A stretch of 64,000 nucleotides of DNA from an uncultured Fusobacterium sp. (GTDB taxonomy: Bacteria; Fusobacteriota; Fusobacteriia; Fusobacteriales; Fusobacteriaceae): positions 12,907-76,906 of the forward strand of contig NZ_CAJKIS010000006.1 of the NCBI RefSeq assembly GCF_905200055.1, in the 5' to 3' direction. Position 1 is the first letter of the stretch; every line of letters starts with the position of its first letter. Positions 8,257 through 16,056 of the stretch are shown one piece after another. The notes beneath the pieces were generated by a model. It saw nothing but the letters and a program-made list of their open reading frames with translations, made no database searches and was not told the origin of the DNA. The position numbers and the translations under genes are program-made.

Positions 8257-9780
8257 CTATTTTTCTTTTTTAAAACTTAATTCATCAAATCTAATATAAC
8301 TAGTTGATTTCATTCCTTCTACTGATTTTACAGCTGCAACTGAATCATTTAAATAGTATATTGGAAGTGCTGGTACATCTTCATATATAATATCTGCAAC
8401 TTTAGAATATAACTCTTTTCTTCTCTCTACATTTACCTCTTTTTTAGCTTCGTCTAATAATCTATCCATTTCAGGATTTACATATTGAGATCTATTTCCT
8501 GCTCCACCTAGTTGTGAACTATGGAAGTTAGGATAGAATCCATAGTCTCCATCATAAGTAGATGGTCCCCATCCTAATGAGAACATATCTAAATCTCCTC
8601 TAGCAGTTGCTGCAAGGAAAGTTCCCCACTCTAGTGATTCGATAGATACATCAAGTCCAACCTCTTTTAATTGAGCTTGAATGATTTCACACATTTGCAT
8701 TCTTACTGGACTATTACTTACACCTAATTTTAATTTAGTTCCAACTAATCCTTTTGCTTCAATTATTTTCTTAGCTTCTTCTGGATTATACTCTAAAACT
8801 TTAGAATTTTTATCATAACCAAATACTCCTGGTGCAATGAAACTATTAGCTTTTTCAACAGTTCCCATCATAATACTATCAATAATAGCATCTCTGTCTA
8901 TTGCCATAGCTATAGCTTTTCTTACATCTTTATCTTTCATTATCTCTCTATTTGTTGCAAATCCAAGATAGTTAACATTTATTCCACTAGATTCTGCATA
9001 AGTCATTTTATCTGCATTATCTAAAATTATTTTTCTTGATTCTGGACTTAAATCTGCTGTCATATCAATTTCACCAGTTTCTAGTCCTATTACTCTACTA
9101 TTTTCTTCTGGTACTGCTCTTACTTCAATAAATTTTATAGCTGGAGCTCCTTTAAAATACTCATTAAAAGCTTCAAGAGTTATTCTATCTCCAACTTTCC
9201 AAGAACTATATTTATATGGTCCTGTTCCTGCTGGATTTTCAAAATATTTTTCTCCAAGTTCTTTATGAGCTTTTCCATCTATTATTGATGCTGTTTTATG
9301 ACTTAGATGAGCTAATAATGGTGCAAAAGGCTCACTTGTAGTTAATTTAACAGTATTATCATCTATAACTTCAATATTAGAGATCAATTTATATAGATGT
9401 GCCACTTTTGGAAGTGTTTTAGCTCTTTCTAATGTATATTTTACATCATTTGCACTAAATACATCACCATTATGGAATTTTACCCCTTTTCTTAAATGAA
9501 ACACAATGTTATTTTCATCTAATCTTTCCCAACTTTCCGCTAATCCTGGAACTAACTCTCCTGTAACTTCATCGATTTCAACTAATCTGTCATATACTAC
9601 TGCTACTATTCTTTGTGAATATTGCTCTGTAGTATCTTGAGGATCTAAAGTTTTACACTCTGATATCTGTGCAAATACTAAAGTATCCTTTTCTTTTTTG
9701 CTTTCTTCAGCTTCTTTTCCACAACTAATAAACAAAACTGATAATAAACATAATAGAATTGCTACTAATCTTTTTTTCAT
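8257..9780 (-). CDS. Oligopeptide/dipeptide ABC transporter substrate-binding lipoprotein
   Basis: Family 5 extracytoplasmic solute-binding protein (OppA/DppA type), 507 residues. A lipoprotein signal MKKRLVAILLCLLSVLFISC places the lipidated Cys at residue 20. The body has the usual features TLDPQDTTEQYSQRIVAVVYD, AESWERLDENNIVFHLRKGVKFHNGD and PAGTGPYKYSSWKVGDRITLEAF. No permease or ATPase gene is next to it, so it either serves a transporter encoded elsewhere or is one of several interchangeable binding proteins. The downstream M42 aminopeptidase supports peptide as ligand. A perfect 19-nt palindrome sits between promoter region and start. Confidence 0.9.
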   Translation of the reverse strand: MKKRLVAILLCLLSVLFISCGKEAEESKKEKDTLVFAQISECKTLDPQDTTEQYSQRIVAVVYDRLVEIDEVTGELVPGLAESWERLDENNIVFHLRKGVKFHNGDVFSANDVKYTLERAKTLPKVAHLYKLISNIEVIDDNTVKLTTSEPFAPLLAHLSHKTASIIDGKAHKELGEKYFENPAGTGPYKYSSWKVGDRITLEAFNEYFKGAPAIKFIEVRAVPEENSRVIGLETGEIDMTADLSPESRKIILDNADKMTYAESSGINVNYLGFATNREIMKDKDVRKAIAMAIDRDAIIDSIMMGTVEKANSFIAPGVFGYDKNSKVLEYNPEEAKKIIEAKGLVGTKLKLGVSNSPVRMQMCEIIQAQLKEVGLDVSIESLEWGTFLAATARGDLDMFSLGWGPSTYDGDYGFYPNFHSSQLGGAGNRSQYVNPEMDRLLDEAKKEVNVERRKELYSKVADIIYEDVPALPIYYLNDSVAAVKSVEGMKSTSYIRFDELSFKKEK

Positions 9781-9801
9781 AATCTTCCTCCTCTTAATGT
9801 T

Positions 9802-9820
9802 TAATTAGTAATACTAATTA
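9802..9820. promoter_or_regulatory. Perfect 19-nt palindrome, candidate operator
   Basis: TAATTAGTA, one central A, TACTAATTA form a perfect inverted repeat 22-40 nt before the binding-protein ATG, close to the Shine-Dalgarno site. The position would suit a repressor site on the peptide-uptake genes. No regulator gene is adjacent. Confidence 0.5.
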
Positions 9821-10002
9821 TTTAACATATTTTTAACATATTTTTAAACAAAAGAAAAATATCATATATATATACCTCTTATTCATTTTATTTACACTAA
9901 AACTATCCCTTTTTTTCAAGTTCAGAAAAAATAATAATTGTCTATTTTCATCTATCTTTTATCATTTTTTTATGTTAGAATAGTGTTCAGAGGTGAGATT
10001 AA

Positions 10003-11049
10003 ATGGAAATATCAGTAACAAATTGGGGCATAACAAAAAAAGGCGAAGAGGTTAAATGTTACACTCTTAAAAATGAATTTTTAGAAGTTGATATCTTAAA
10101 TTATGGAGGAGTTATAAAGAAAATTTTATCTCCTGATAAAAACAGAAAATTAGAAAATGTCGTTTTAAATCTTGAAACTATAGGAGATTATGAAGAACGT
10201 TCTCCATATTTTGGTGCTATTGTAGGAAGAAATGCTGGTAGAATAGGTAATGCTTCTATTACAATTAATAATGTAAAATATGATTTAGCAAAAAATAGTG
10301 GTGAAAATAATATACATGGTGGAATAGACAACTTTAGTCATAAAATATGGGATTCTAAAGAGATAAAGGGTGAAAATTTTGTTGGAGTTGAACTATCTCT
10401 AAAAAGTCCACACTTAGAAGAGGGATTTCCTGGAAATATAATAGCTACTGTTGTATATAAATTAATAAACAATGAGCTTTCTATTGAGTATAATGCTACT
10501 TCAGACATGGACACATACTTAAATTTAACAAACCATTCTTACTTTAATTTAAGTGGTGATTTTAAAAGAGATGTATCTGATGAATATCTAACTTTAGCTT
10601 GTAAAAAATTTATAGCTGTTGATGAAGCAACTTTACCTGTAAAAGTTACAGATGTAAAAGATACTCCTTTTGATTTTCAAGAAAGTAGAGAACTTGCTCC
10701 ATCATTTAAGTCTGATCATGAGCAAATAGTGATTGTAAATCATGGACTAGATCATCCTTTTGTTCTTGATGAAAATAGAGATAGTTATTCTGCTATTTTA
10801 GAAGATAAAATATCTGGTAGAAAACTTGAGGTTTACACAGACCAACCAGCTGTGGTAATATATTCTGGTAACTATCTTTATGAAGTAGGAAAATTATCTA
10901 ATGGTTTAGAGTGTTTAAAATATATGGGAATCTGTTTTGAAACTCAAGATTATCCTAATGTCTTAAATTTTATACCTGAAAAAGCTAAAATTTATAATAG
11001 TTCAAAGCCATATTCACAAAAAACTATATTTAAATTTTCTACTATATAA
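10003..11049 (+). CDS. galM: Aldose 1-epimerase (galactose mutarotase)
   Basis: Interconverts alpha and beta anomers of glucose or galactose in the cytoplasm. The 348-residue chain has the family pattern: ILSPDKNRKLENVVL, PYFGAIVGRNAGRI (substrate-binding Arg), the catalytic-acid His in YLNLTNHSYFNLSG (about 172-185), GLDHPFVL, and the catalytic base Glu in ICFETQDYPN near residue 310. Length is normal. No Leloir genes lie nearby. It is followed after 25 nt by the LysO-like pair, so it may be read with them. The 5' region is AT-rich and I could not fix a convincing -35 box. Confidence 0.9.
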   Translation: MEISVTNWGITKKGEEVKCYTLKNEFLEVDILNYGGVIKKILSPDKNRKLENVVLNLETIGDYEERSPYFGAIVGRNAGRIGNASITINNVKYDLAKNSGENNIHGGIDNFSHKIWDSKEIKGENFVGVELSLKSPHLEEGFPGNIIATVVYKLINNELSIEYNATSDMDTYLNLTNHSYFNLSGDFKRDVSDEYLTLACKKFIAVDEATLPVKVTDVKDTPFDFQESRELAPSFKSDHEQIVIVNHGLDHPFVLDENRDSYSAILEDKISGRKLEVYTDQPAVVIYSGNYLYEVGKLSNGLECLKYMGICFETQDYPNVLNFIPEKAKIYNSSKPYSQKTIFKFSTI

Positions 11050-11074
11050 TTTTTAACTAATTGGGAGGGGATTT

Positions 11075-11350
11075 ATGCAAGATATTATACTATATGTTGC
11101 CATTATTTTAGTAGGTTATTTTATAACAAAAAAGGGACTAATTCCTAAGTTTATTGATAATAAAGTAGGAATGCTACAGAGCTTCTCTCTATTTTTTCTT
11201 TTAGGTATGATGGGGTATAAAATAGGTGCTGATAGAGAGTTACTTTCTAAATTCCATATTCTTGGAATTAACTCTGTTATTATCACTATATGTGCAATCA
11301 TAGGAAGCGTACTTTTAGTTCATATTGTATATAGAGGAGGTAAAAAATAA
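11075..11350 (+). CDS. LysO-type exporter, N-terminal half (separate subunit)
   Basis: A 91-residue membrane protein with about three hydrophobic segments (residues 3-18, 34-52, 65-86). It corresponds to the first part of LysO/YbjE (DUF340) lysine exporters. The motif LQSFSLFFLLGMMGYKIGAD matches the family start. In E. coli LysO is one chain of about 300 residues; here its stop overlaps the start of the next gene by one base (TAATG). The two genes together give 291 residues, so this looks like a genuine two-gene version with tight translational coupling rather than a broken gene. A GGGAGGGG ribosome site precedes it. Confidence 0.7.
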   Translation: MQDIILYVAIILVGYFITKKGLIPKFIDNKVGMLQSFSLFFLLGMMGYKIGADRELLSKFHILGINSVIITICAIIGSVLLVHIVYRGGKK

Positions 11351-11952
11351 TGGTTGGTATAGCTTTATCAGTTATTATTGGAGGGCTTTTAGGATATTTT
11401 TTCCAAACTCCTTTAATCTTAGATCATGTAGATAATTTAATTAAGCTTGGACTTTGTTTACTTCTTTTCTTTGTAGGAATAGACATTGGAAAAAATAAAG
11501 GGGTATTTGATAACTTAAAATCAATGGATAAAAAAGTTATATTACTACCTTTTATAACTATGCTTGGTTCTCTTTTAGGGGGAGCTGTCGCTTCTTTCTT
11601 AACTCCACTTTCTTTAGGTGAAACTGTTGCCATAAGTTCTGGTATGGGTTGGTATTCTTTCTCTGCTATTGAACTTTCTAAAATAAGTGCAGAGTTAGGT
11701 GGAACAGCATTTTTATCAAATGTTTCTAGGGAGCTTTTATCTATATTCTCAATACCTTTTATAGCTGCAAAGATTGGTTCATTCCCATCTGTTGCAACTG
11801 CTGGAGCTACTGCAATGGATTCAGTTTTACCAGTTATAAATAAGAGCAATCCTGCTAATGTATCTATTATAGCTTTTTATTCTGGATTTGTTATAACTTT
11901 AGTTGTTCCAGTTTTAGTACCTGCTATGGTAGCTCTTTTCAATCTTGGATAA
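11350..11952 (+). CDS. LysO-type exporter, C-terminal half
   Basis: A 200-residue, mostly hydrophobic protein with about six membrane segments, matching the second part of LysO family exporters. It shows LGLCLLLFFVGIDIGKNKGV, then SSGMGWYSFSAIELSKISAELG and NVSRELLSIFSIPFIA. These blocks are the family's conserved core, with the Gly-Met-Gly-Trp-Tyr-Ser stretch and the Arg-Glu pair. The substrate is lysine or a toxic lysine analogue in E. coli; for this organism that is an inference from family. No lysine riboswitch is present upstream. A strong terminator follows at 11977-12029. Confidence 0.75.
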   Translation: MVGIALSVIIGGLLGYFFQTPLILDHVDNLIKLGLCLLLFFVGIDIGKNKGVFDNLKSMDKKVILLPFITMLGSLLGGAVASFLTPLSLGETVAISSGMGWYSFSAIELSKISAELGGTAFLSNVSRELLSIFSIPFIAAKIGSFPSVATAGATAMDSVLPVINKSNPANVSIIAFYSGFVITLVVPVLVPAMVALFNLG

Positions 11953-11976
11953 ATCTTTTAATAATATAAGAAACTT

Positions 11977-12029
11977 GAGCTGTTATAAATTAATGATTTC
12001 TCTTTCATTAATTTATTCAGCTCTTTTTT
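11977..12029 (+). terminator. Terminator after the LysO pair
   Basis: Long stem: GAGCTG plus ATAAATTAATGA (11977-11996) pairs with TCATTAATTTAT plus CAGCTC (12005-12023), followed by TTTTTT. Confidence 0.85.
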
Positions 12030-12085
12030 ATTAAATTTTAACTATTTAACCCTATCTAGTTTTAGAAATTATCTTTACTATAAAG

Positions 12086-12114
12086 TTGACATTTTTTGTA
12101 AGAAATGTTAATAT
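12086..12114 (+). promoter_or_regulatory. Strong consensus promoter of the 85-residue gene
   Basis: Exact TTGACA (12086-12091), 17-nt spacer, TAATAT (12109-12114) with TG upstream. The predicted start near 12121 leaves a leader of about 42 nt. Confidence 0.8.
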
Positions 12115-12162
12115 TTATCTGTTATAAAAATAATAATAAATATTATAAAGAGGTGAAATTAA

Positions 12163-12420
12163 ATGTCAATTATTGAAACTTGGGAAGAGGACTTATATGA
12201 TGCTACTTTTGATAACATCTATGAAGCTCTTGTAGAGGAATATAAAAGTGGAACATTAACTGTTGAGGAGTTAAAAAGAAATATTGCTGAACAACAACAA
12301 GTATTACTTAATGCTTTCTTTGAAGGAGAAACAAAATCAGCTTATTGTAATGCTGTTGTAGATGCTCATCAATTTGTTCTTTCTCTAATTAACAAAGGAA
12401 AAATCACTGTAGAAAAATAA
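12163..12420 (+). CDS. Small conserved-looking hypothetical protein (85 aa)
   Basis: I do not recognise this protein. It is acidic and predicted helical, opens MSIIETWEEDLYDATFDNIY, and has a Gln-rich middle (NIAEQQQVLLNAFF) and one Cys. No signal peptide, membrane segment or known motif is visible. It is likely real because it has a near-perfect promoter, an AGAGGTG ribosome site at the right distance and codon use like its neighbours. It lies 27 nt before the DJ-1/PfpI gene, so the two are probably co-transcribed. Helical structure and size would fit a small adaptor, but that is only a guess. Confidence 0.75.
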   Translation: MSIIETWEEDLYDATFDNIYEALVEEYKSGTLTVEELKRNIAEQQQVLLNAFFEGETKSAYCNAVVDAHQFVLSLINKGKITVEK

Positions 12421-12447
12421 TAATCTATCTAATCAGGAGGTTAAAAT

Positions 12448-12996
12448 ATGAAAAAAGTTTATGTTTTATTGGCTGAAGGTTTTGAACTTATTGAAGCTCT
12501 TACCCCTGTTGATGTATTAAGAAGATGTGGAGCTGATGTAAAAACTGTTTCTATATCTGATGATAATTTTGTTACTTCTGCTCAAAAGGTAACTGTAAAA
12601 AGTGATTTACTTTTAAACGAAAGCAACTTACATGATGGAGATATGTTAATTCTACCAGGAGGATATCCAGGTTATGAAAATCTTGGAAAAGACTCTAATG
12701 TAGGAGAACTTGTTAAATTTTATGCAAAAGAAGGTAAATATATAGGAGCTATCTGTGGAGCCCCTTATGTTCTAGCTTGTAACGGTATTGGAGAGGGAAA
12801 AATGGTAACTTGCCATACTTCTATAAAAGATGCTATGTCTAAATATAGTTACCAAGATAAAGATGTTGTTCAAGATGAAAAAATCATAACTGGTGTTGGA
12901 GCTGGACACTCTTTAGACTTTGCTTTAAAATTAGCAGAAAATTTATTTTCTGAAGAAGTTTTAACTAAAGTAAAAACTGGAATGGAATTATTATAA
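12448..12996 (+). CDS. DJ-1/PfpI family protein
   Basis: Cytoplasmic protein of the DJ-1/ThiJ/PfpI superfamily (YajL-like), 182 residues, usual length. It shows the conserved Glu in LAEGFELIEALTPVDVLRR (about 9-27), LILPGGYPGYENL (about 68-80), and the nucleophile elbow GAICGAPYVLA with the reactive Cys near residue 106. Members act in oxidative or carbonyl stress, or as chaperone or glyoxalase-like enzymes; which applies cannot be told from the sequence. A GGAGG site lies 8 nt before the ATG. It shares a promoter with the small gene before it and is closed by a strong terminator. Confidence 0.88.
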   Translation: MKKVYVLLAEGFELIEALTPVDVLRRCGADVKTVSISDDNFVTSAQKVTVKSDLLLNESNLHDGDMLILPGGYPGYENLGKDSNVGELVKFYAKEGKYIGAICGAPYVLACNGIGEGKMVTCHTSIKDAMSKYSYQDKDVVQDEKIITGVGAGHSLDFALKLAENLFSEEVLTKVKTGMELL

Positions 12997-13005
12997 GTGA
13001 TTATT

Positions 13006-13041
13006 AAAAGCCCTGTTAAAAAAATTTAACAGGGCTTTTTT
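13006..13041 (+). terminator. Terminator of the PfpI gene
   Basis: Stem AAAAGCCCTGTTAAA (13006-13020) with TTTAACAGGGCTTTT (13025-13039), a 4-nt loop, then more T. It starts 9 nt after the stop and could work in both directions. Confidence 0.92.
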
Positions 13042-13168
13042 ATTAATTACTTTTAAACTATAATATATCTAACTAAGTTCATTTTTTCTTGCATATTGTT
13101 AGATTTTAACAAAGTGCCTTTGCATTAGCGATTATTAGTCAAGTTACGTTATTAAAATTTCTTTTTTT

Positions 13169-13326
13169 AACATCAAGTTGTCTCCATGTCAGTGAATAAA
13201 GAATCCCTATTGCTCATTCCGTTGAAAATGCAAAACTCGGCTACGCCTCAAACACGTTGCATTTTCTTAACTGCATTTCGCTAAGGGTTTCTAATATTCA
13301 CCTCCAAATTACGTCAACTTGATGTT
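13169..13326. repeat. Fold-back dispersed element, copy 2
   Basis: A 158-bp relative of the element at 6461-6627. Outer arms AACATCAAGTTG (13169-13180) and CAACTTGATGTT (13315-13326) are perfect 12-bp inverted repeats. They differ from copy 1 at matched positions on both arms, so pairing is kept. The inner stems GTGAATA/TATTCAC and GAAAATGCAA/TTGCATTTTC are present; the tip is shorter than in copy 1 (GGCTACGCC replaces a longer loop). Confidence 0.87.
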
Positions 13327-13380
13327 AGGGATAATAATATTTTTACTTTTTATTAGAATAATAAATTATAGTTTTTATTT

Positions 13381-14073
13381 TTAAAAGAATATTGCTCTAA
13401 CTAAAGGAGCTATTGCTATAGTTAAAATTCCAGCTATAACTATTGATAGAGCACTCATTGCCCCTTCTACCTCTCCCATCTCTATTGCTCTACTTGTTCC
13501 AACAGCATGGCTTGATATACCTATTCCTATTCCCTTAGCTACTGGATGTTTTATTCTAAATAATGAGCATATATAAGGAGCTGAAACATTCCCTGTTATT
13601 CCTGTAATTATAATAGCAAATACTGTTATTGATGGAATCCCTCCTAATAAAGTAGAAAGTTCAATTCCTATAGGAGTTGTTATAGATTTTGGCATAAAAG
13701 ATAGTAGTAATTTTTGATCTATTCCCATAATTTTACCTAAAACAACTACTGAAATTATAGCAGTTAAAGATCCTGCAATCCCTCCAACCATTATAGGTAA
13801 AAAATTCTTTTTCAAAAGATTTAATTGTCTATATAGTGGAACAGCAAGTACAACTGTTGCTGGAGCTAAGAAAAATAGTATTAAATCTCCTCCAAACATA
13901 TAATTACTAACTGGTACTTCAAAATATTTTAAAAATACCATAACTATAATTGTCCCTATTAGCAACGGATTAAATAGTGCTAATTTAGTTTTATTGAATA
14001 TATATTTTCCTATTTCAAAGGCTATAAGACTTATTACCACTCCAAAAAGAGGTGTATTAGTTAAGCTTTCCAT
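13381..14073 (-). CDS. lrgB: LrgB/CidB-family membrane protein
   Basis: Membrane partner of LrgA/CidA in holin-antiholin-like systems that affect murein hydrolase activity and, in some bacteria, pyruvate or by-product transport. It is about 230 residues with seven or more hydrophobic segments. Family motifs are NPLLIGTIIVMVFLKYF, SFMPKSITTPIGIELS, ITGITGNVSAP and GISSHAVGTSRAIEMGEVEGA (the last near residues 183-203). The ATG at 14071-14073 has AGGAG 7 nt upstream; the TTG seven codons earlier has no ribosome site. It overlaps the end of lrgA by 17 nt. Confidence 0.88.
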   Translation of the reverse strand: MESLTNTPLFGVVISLIAFEIGKYIFNKTKLALFNPLLIGTIIVMVFLKYFEVPVSNYMFGGDLILFFLAPATVVLAVPLYRQLNLLKKNFLPIMVGGIAGSLTAIISVVVLGKIMGIDQKLLLSFMPKSITTPIGIELSTLLGGIPSITVFAIIITGITGNVSAPYICSLFRIKHPVAKGIGIGISSHAVGTSRAIEMGEVEGAMSALSIVIAGILTIAIAPLVRAIFF

Positions 14074-14419
14074 ATTTTTTCTCCTTTCTTTCAATCATAT
14101 ATTGTACTGTTAAACCTGTAACTATCATTGTTAGTATTGTTGTAAATATAAGTATAAATATTATCTTAAAAATTCCTGTTTTTAAAAGATATAGAGACTC
14201 TAAAAGCTTAACAGATGGTGGCATAAAAAATATTGTCATATTTATCAATAGAAAATCACTTGCCTTTTCTATTTTTTCCAACTTTATAACTTTAAAATAA
14301 AGTAGTACAAAAAGTAGCAACATTCCATTTATAGTTCCAGGCAATGGAAATTTCAAAACTTCTGCCATAAGAACACCAATATAATTAATAATAAAAATAA
14401 TTAAAAATTCTTGTATCAT
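14057..14419 (-). CDS. lrgA: LrgA/CidA-family holin-like protein
   Basis: A 120-residue membrane protein with four hydrophobic segments, of the CidA/LrgA holin-like family. The typical stretch FPLPGTINGMLLLFVLLYFKVIKLEKIEKASDFLL is present (about residues 25-59; the first LPGTINGM block is diagnostic), followed by MTIFFMPPSVKLLE. It is probably an oligomeric membrane pore or transporter working with LrgB, with which it is translationally coupled. It has a strong extended promoter directly upstream. No LytSR two-component regulator is nearby. Confidence 0.86.
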   Translation of the reverse strand: MIQEFLIIFIINYIGVLMAEVLKFPLPGTINGMLLLFVLLYFKVIKLEKIEKASDFLLINMTIFFMPPSVKLLESLYLLKTGIFKIIFILIFTTILTMIVTGLTVQYMIERKEKKYGKLN

Positions 14420-14447
14420 TTTTTCCTCCTAAATATTGATAAAAGAT

Positions 14448-14476
14448 ATTTTAGCACTATTTGTTTAGAATTGCAA
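14448..14476 (-). promoter_or_regulatory. Promoter of lrgAB
   Basis: Minus strand TTGCAA (14471-14476), 17-nt spacer, TAAAAT (14448-14453) with TGC just before it; about 28 nt from the lrgA ATG. Confidence 0.7.
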
Positions 14477-14503
14477 AAAATTTCAAATATATTTTTTTCT
14501 TTG

Positions 14504-14536
14504 AACATAAAAAGGCTGATTCCAAACGAATCAGCC
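14504..14536 (-). terminator. Terminator of lysS
   Basis: Stem GGCTGATTC (14514-14522) with GAATCAGCC (14528-14536), 5-nt loop; on the minus strand it runs into TTTTTATG. It lies 20 nt after the lysS stop. Confidence 0.85.
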
Positions 14537-14556
14537 CTCAAAAATTTTTTTATTTA

Positions 14557-16038
14557 CTATTTAGTTGGTTTCATTTGTGGGAATAGTAATACATCTCTGA
14601 TAGACTCAGATTGAGTTAATAACATGATTAATCTGTCTACTCCAATTCCCATTCCTCCTGTAGGTGGTAATCCGTATTCTAGAGCTTCTACGAAGTCATC
14701 GTCGATTACTGGAGTTGCTTCATCGTTTCCTCTTTCAGCTTCTTCAACTTGATCTTCAAATCTTCCTCTTTGATCTGCTGGATCTTGTAATTCTGAGAAA
14801 GCATTTGCATATTCTCTAGCATCTATAAATAATTCAAATCTATCTGTAAATCTTGAATCTTCTTCATTTCTCTTAGAAAGTGGAGAAATTTCTACTGGAT
14901 GTCCATATACAAATGTAGGTTGAACTATTGTTTCTTCACATTTTTCTTCAAAGAATTGGTTTACTACGTGTCCTACTGTATTCATATGTGGAGCTATTTC
15001 TACATGGTGTTCTTTTGCTAAAGCTTTAGCTTCTTCAAAAGTCATATCTTTATTCCAGAAGTCAACACCTGTAACTTCTTTTATTAAATCTACCATGTGT
15101 ATTCTTTTAAAGTTTTCAAGAACTAGAGTTTTTCCATTGTATTCAACAGTTGTAGTTCCTAAAACTTTTTTAGCTAGAGTTGTTATAATTTCTTCAGCCA
15201 AGTCCATCATATCTGTATAATCAGCATAAGCTTGGTACATTTCGATCATTGTAAATTCTGGATTGTGTCTTGTATCCATTCCTTCATTTCTGAAGTTTCT
15301 TCCTAGTTCATAAACTCTTTCAAGCCCTCCAACTATAAGTCTTTTTAAGTATAGTTCTGGAGCTATTCTCATATATAGATCCATATCTAGTGTATTGTGG
15401 TGAGTGATAAATGGTCTAGCTGCTGCTCCTCCAAGAATTGGGTGCATTAATGGAGTTTCAACTTCTAAGAATCCTTTATTATCAAGAATTTCTCTTATTC
15501 CTCTGATGATTTGAGTTCTTTTAATAAAAGTATCTCTTACATCTTTATTCATTATTAAGTCTACATATCTTTTTCTATATCTAGTTTCTACGTCTGTTAA
15601 TCCGTGGAATTTTTCAGGTAGAGCTCTTAGATTTTTAGAAAGTAATTCTAATGAACTTGCTCTTAAAGTAAGTTCTCCTGTTTTAGTGATGAAGATTTCT
15701 CCTTCTACACCGATTATATCTCCTACTCCAATTTTCTTAACTATTTCAAAAACTTGTTCTCCAAGTGCATCTTGTCTTAAATATACTTGAATTCTTCCTG
15801 AACGATCTTCTATATGAACGAATACAGCTTTTCCTTTTCCTCTGTATGCCATTATTCTTCCTGCAGTTTTATATTTTAAGTTTTCCTCAGGAGTATGAGT
15901 TAAAATGTCCCCTACCATGTACTTCTTATCGAACTTATGCCCAAAAGGGTTTACTCCTAATTCTTTTAACTCGTCTACTTTTTTCCATTGTTCCATGACT
16001 AAGCTCTCTTTAGCCACTCTGTCAAAATATCTTTCCAT
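14557..16038 (-). CDS. lysS: Lysyl-tRNA synthetase, class II
   Basis: Charges tRNA-Lys with lysine. The 493 residues hold an N-terminal OB-fold anticodon-binding domain (about 55-165, with TAGRIMAYRGKGKAVF) and a class II catalytic domain. Motif 1 lies near the GGAAARPFITHHNTLDMDLY block, motif 2 is FRNEGMDTRHNPEFTMIE (about 253-270), and motif 3 is GLPPTGGMGIGVDRLIML near the C-terminus. Length is normal for LysRS. It is the last gene of the mutL-to-lysS run, 18 nt after the lipoprotein gene. That gap is too short for a T-box, so regulation must come from further upstream. Confidence 0.96.
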   Translation of the reverse strand: MERYFDRVAKESLVMEQWKKVDELKELGVNPFGHKFDKKYMVGDILTHTPEENLKYKTAGRIMAYRGKGKAVFVHIEDRSGRIQVYLRQDALGEQVFEIVKKIGVGDIIGVEGEIFITKTGELTLRASSLELLSKNLRALPEKFHGLTDVETRYRKRYVDLIMNKDVRDTFIKRTQIIRGIREILDNKGFLEVETPLMHPILGGAAARPFITHHNTLDMDLYMRIAPELYLKRLIVGGLERVYELGRNFRNEGMDTRHNPEFTMIEMYQAYADYTDMMDLAEEIITTLAKKVLGTTTVEYNGKTLVLENFKRIHMVDLIKEVTGVDFWNKDMTFEEAKALAKEHHVEIAPHMNTVGHVVNQFFEEKCEETIVQPTFVYGHPVEISPLSKRNEEDSRFTDRFELFIDAREYANAFSELQDPADQRGRFEDQVEEAERGNDEATPVIDDDFVEALEYGLPPTGGMGIGVDRLIMLLTQSESIRDVLLFPQMKPTK

Positions 16039-16056
16039 GGTTCTCTCCTTATAAAT

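Larger units (their letters stand above)
12997..13380. other. Convergent intergenic region PfpI/lrgB
   Basis: A 384-nt gap between converging genes. It holds the PfpI terminator (13006-13041) and the second copy of the fold-back element (13169-13326). I see no gene; the stretch between them (13042-13168) has only short, weak repeats. Confidence 0.7.

Noticed and set aside
11050..11074. Lysine riboswitch before the LysO pair
   Set aside because: Only 25 nt separate galM from the first LysO gene, far too short for the L-box fold.
11424..11849. Minus-strand open frame opposite the LysO second half
   Set aside because: Shadow of a conserved coding sequence, with no ribosome site or recognisable motif.
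13110..13122. Short palindrome CAAAG-TGC-CTTTG
   Set aside because: Five-base arms are too short to mean much and no promoter or gene start is near.
16039..16056. T-box leader before lysS or alaS
   Set aside because: Gaps of 18 nt (lysS) and 24 nt (alaS) leave no room, and no T-box sequence is seen.
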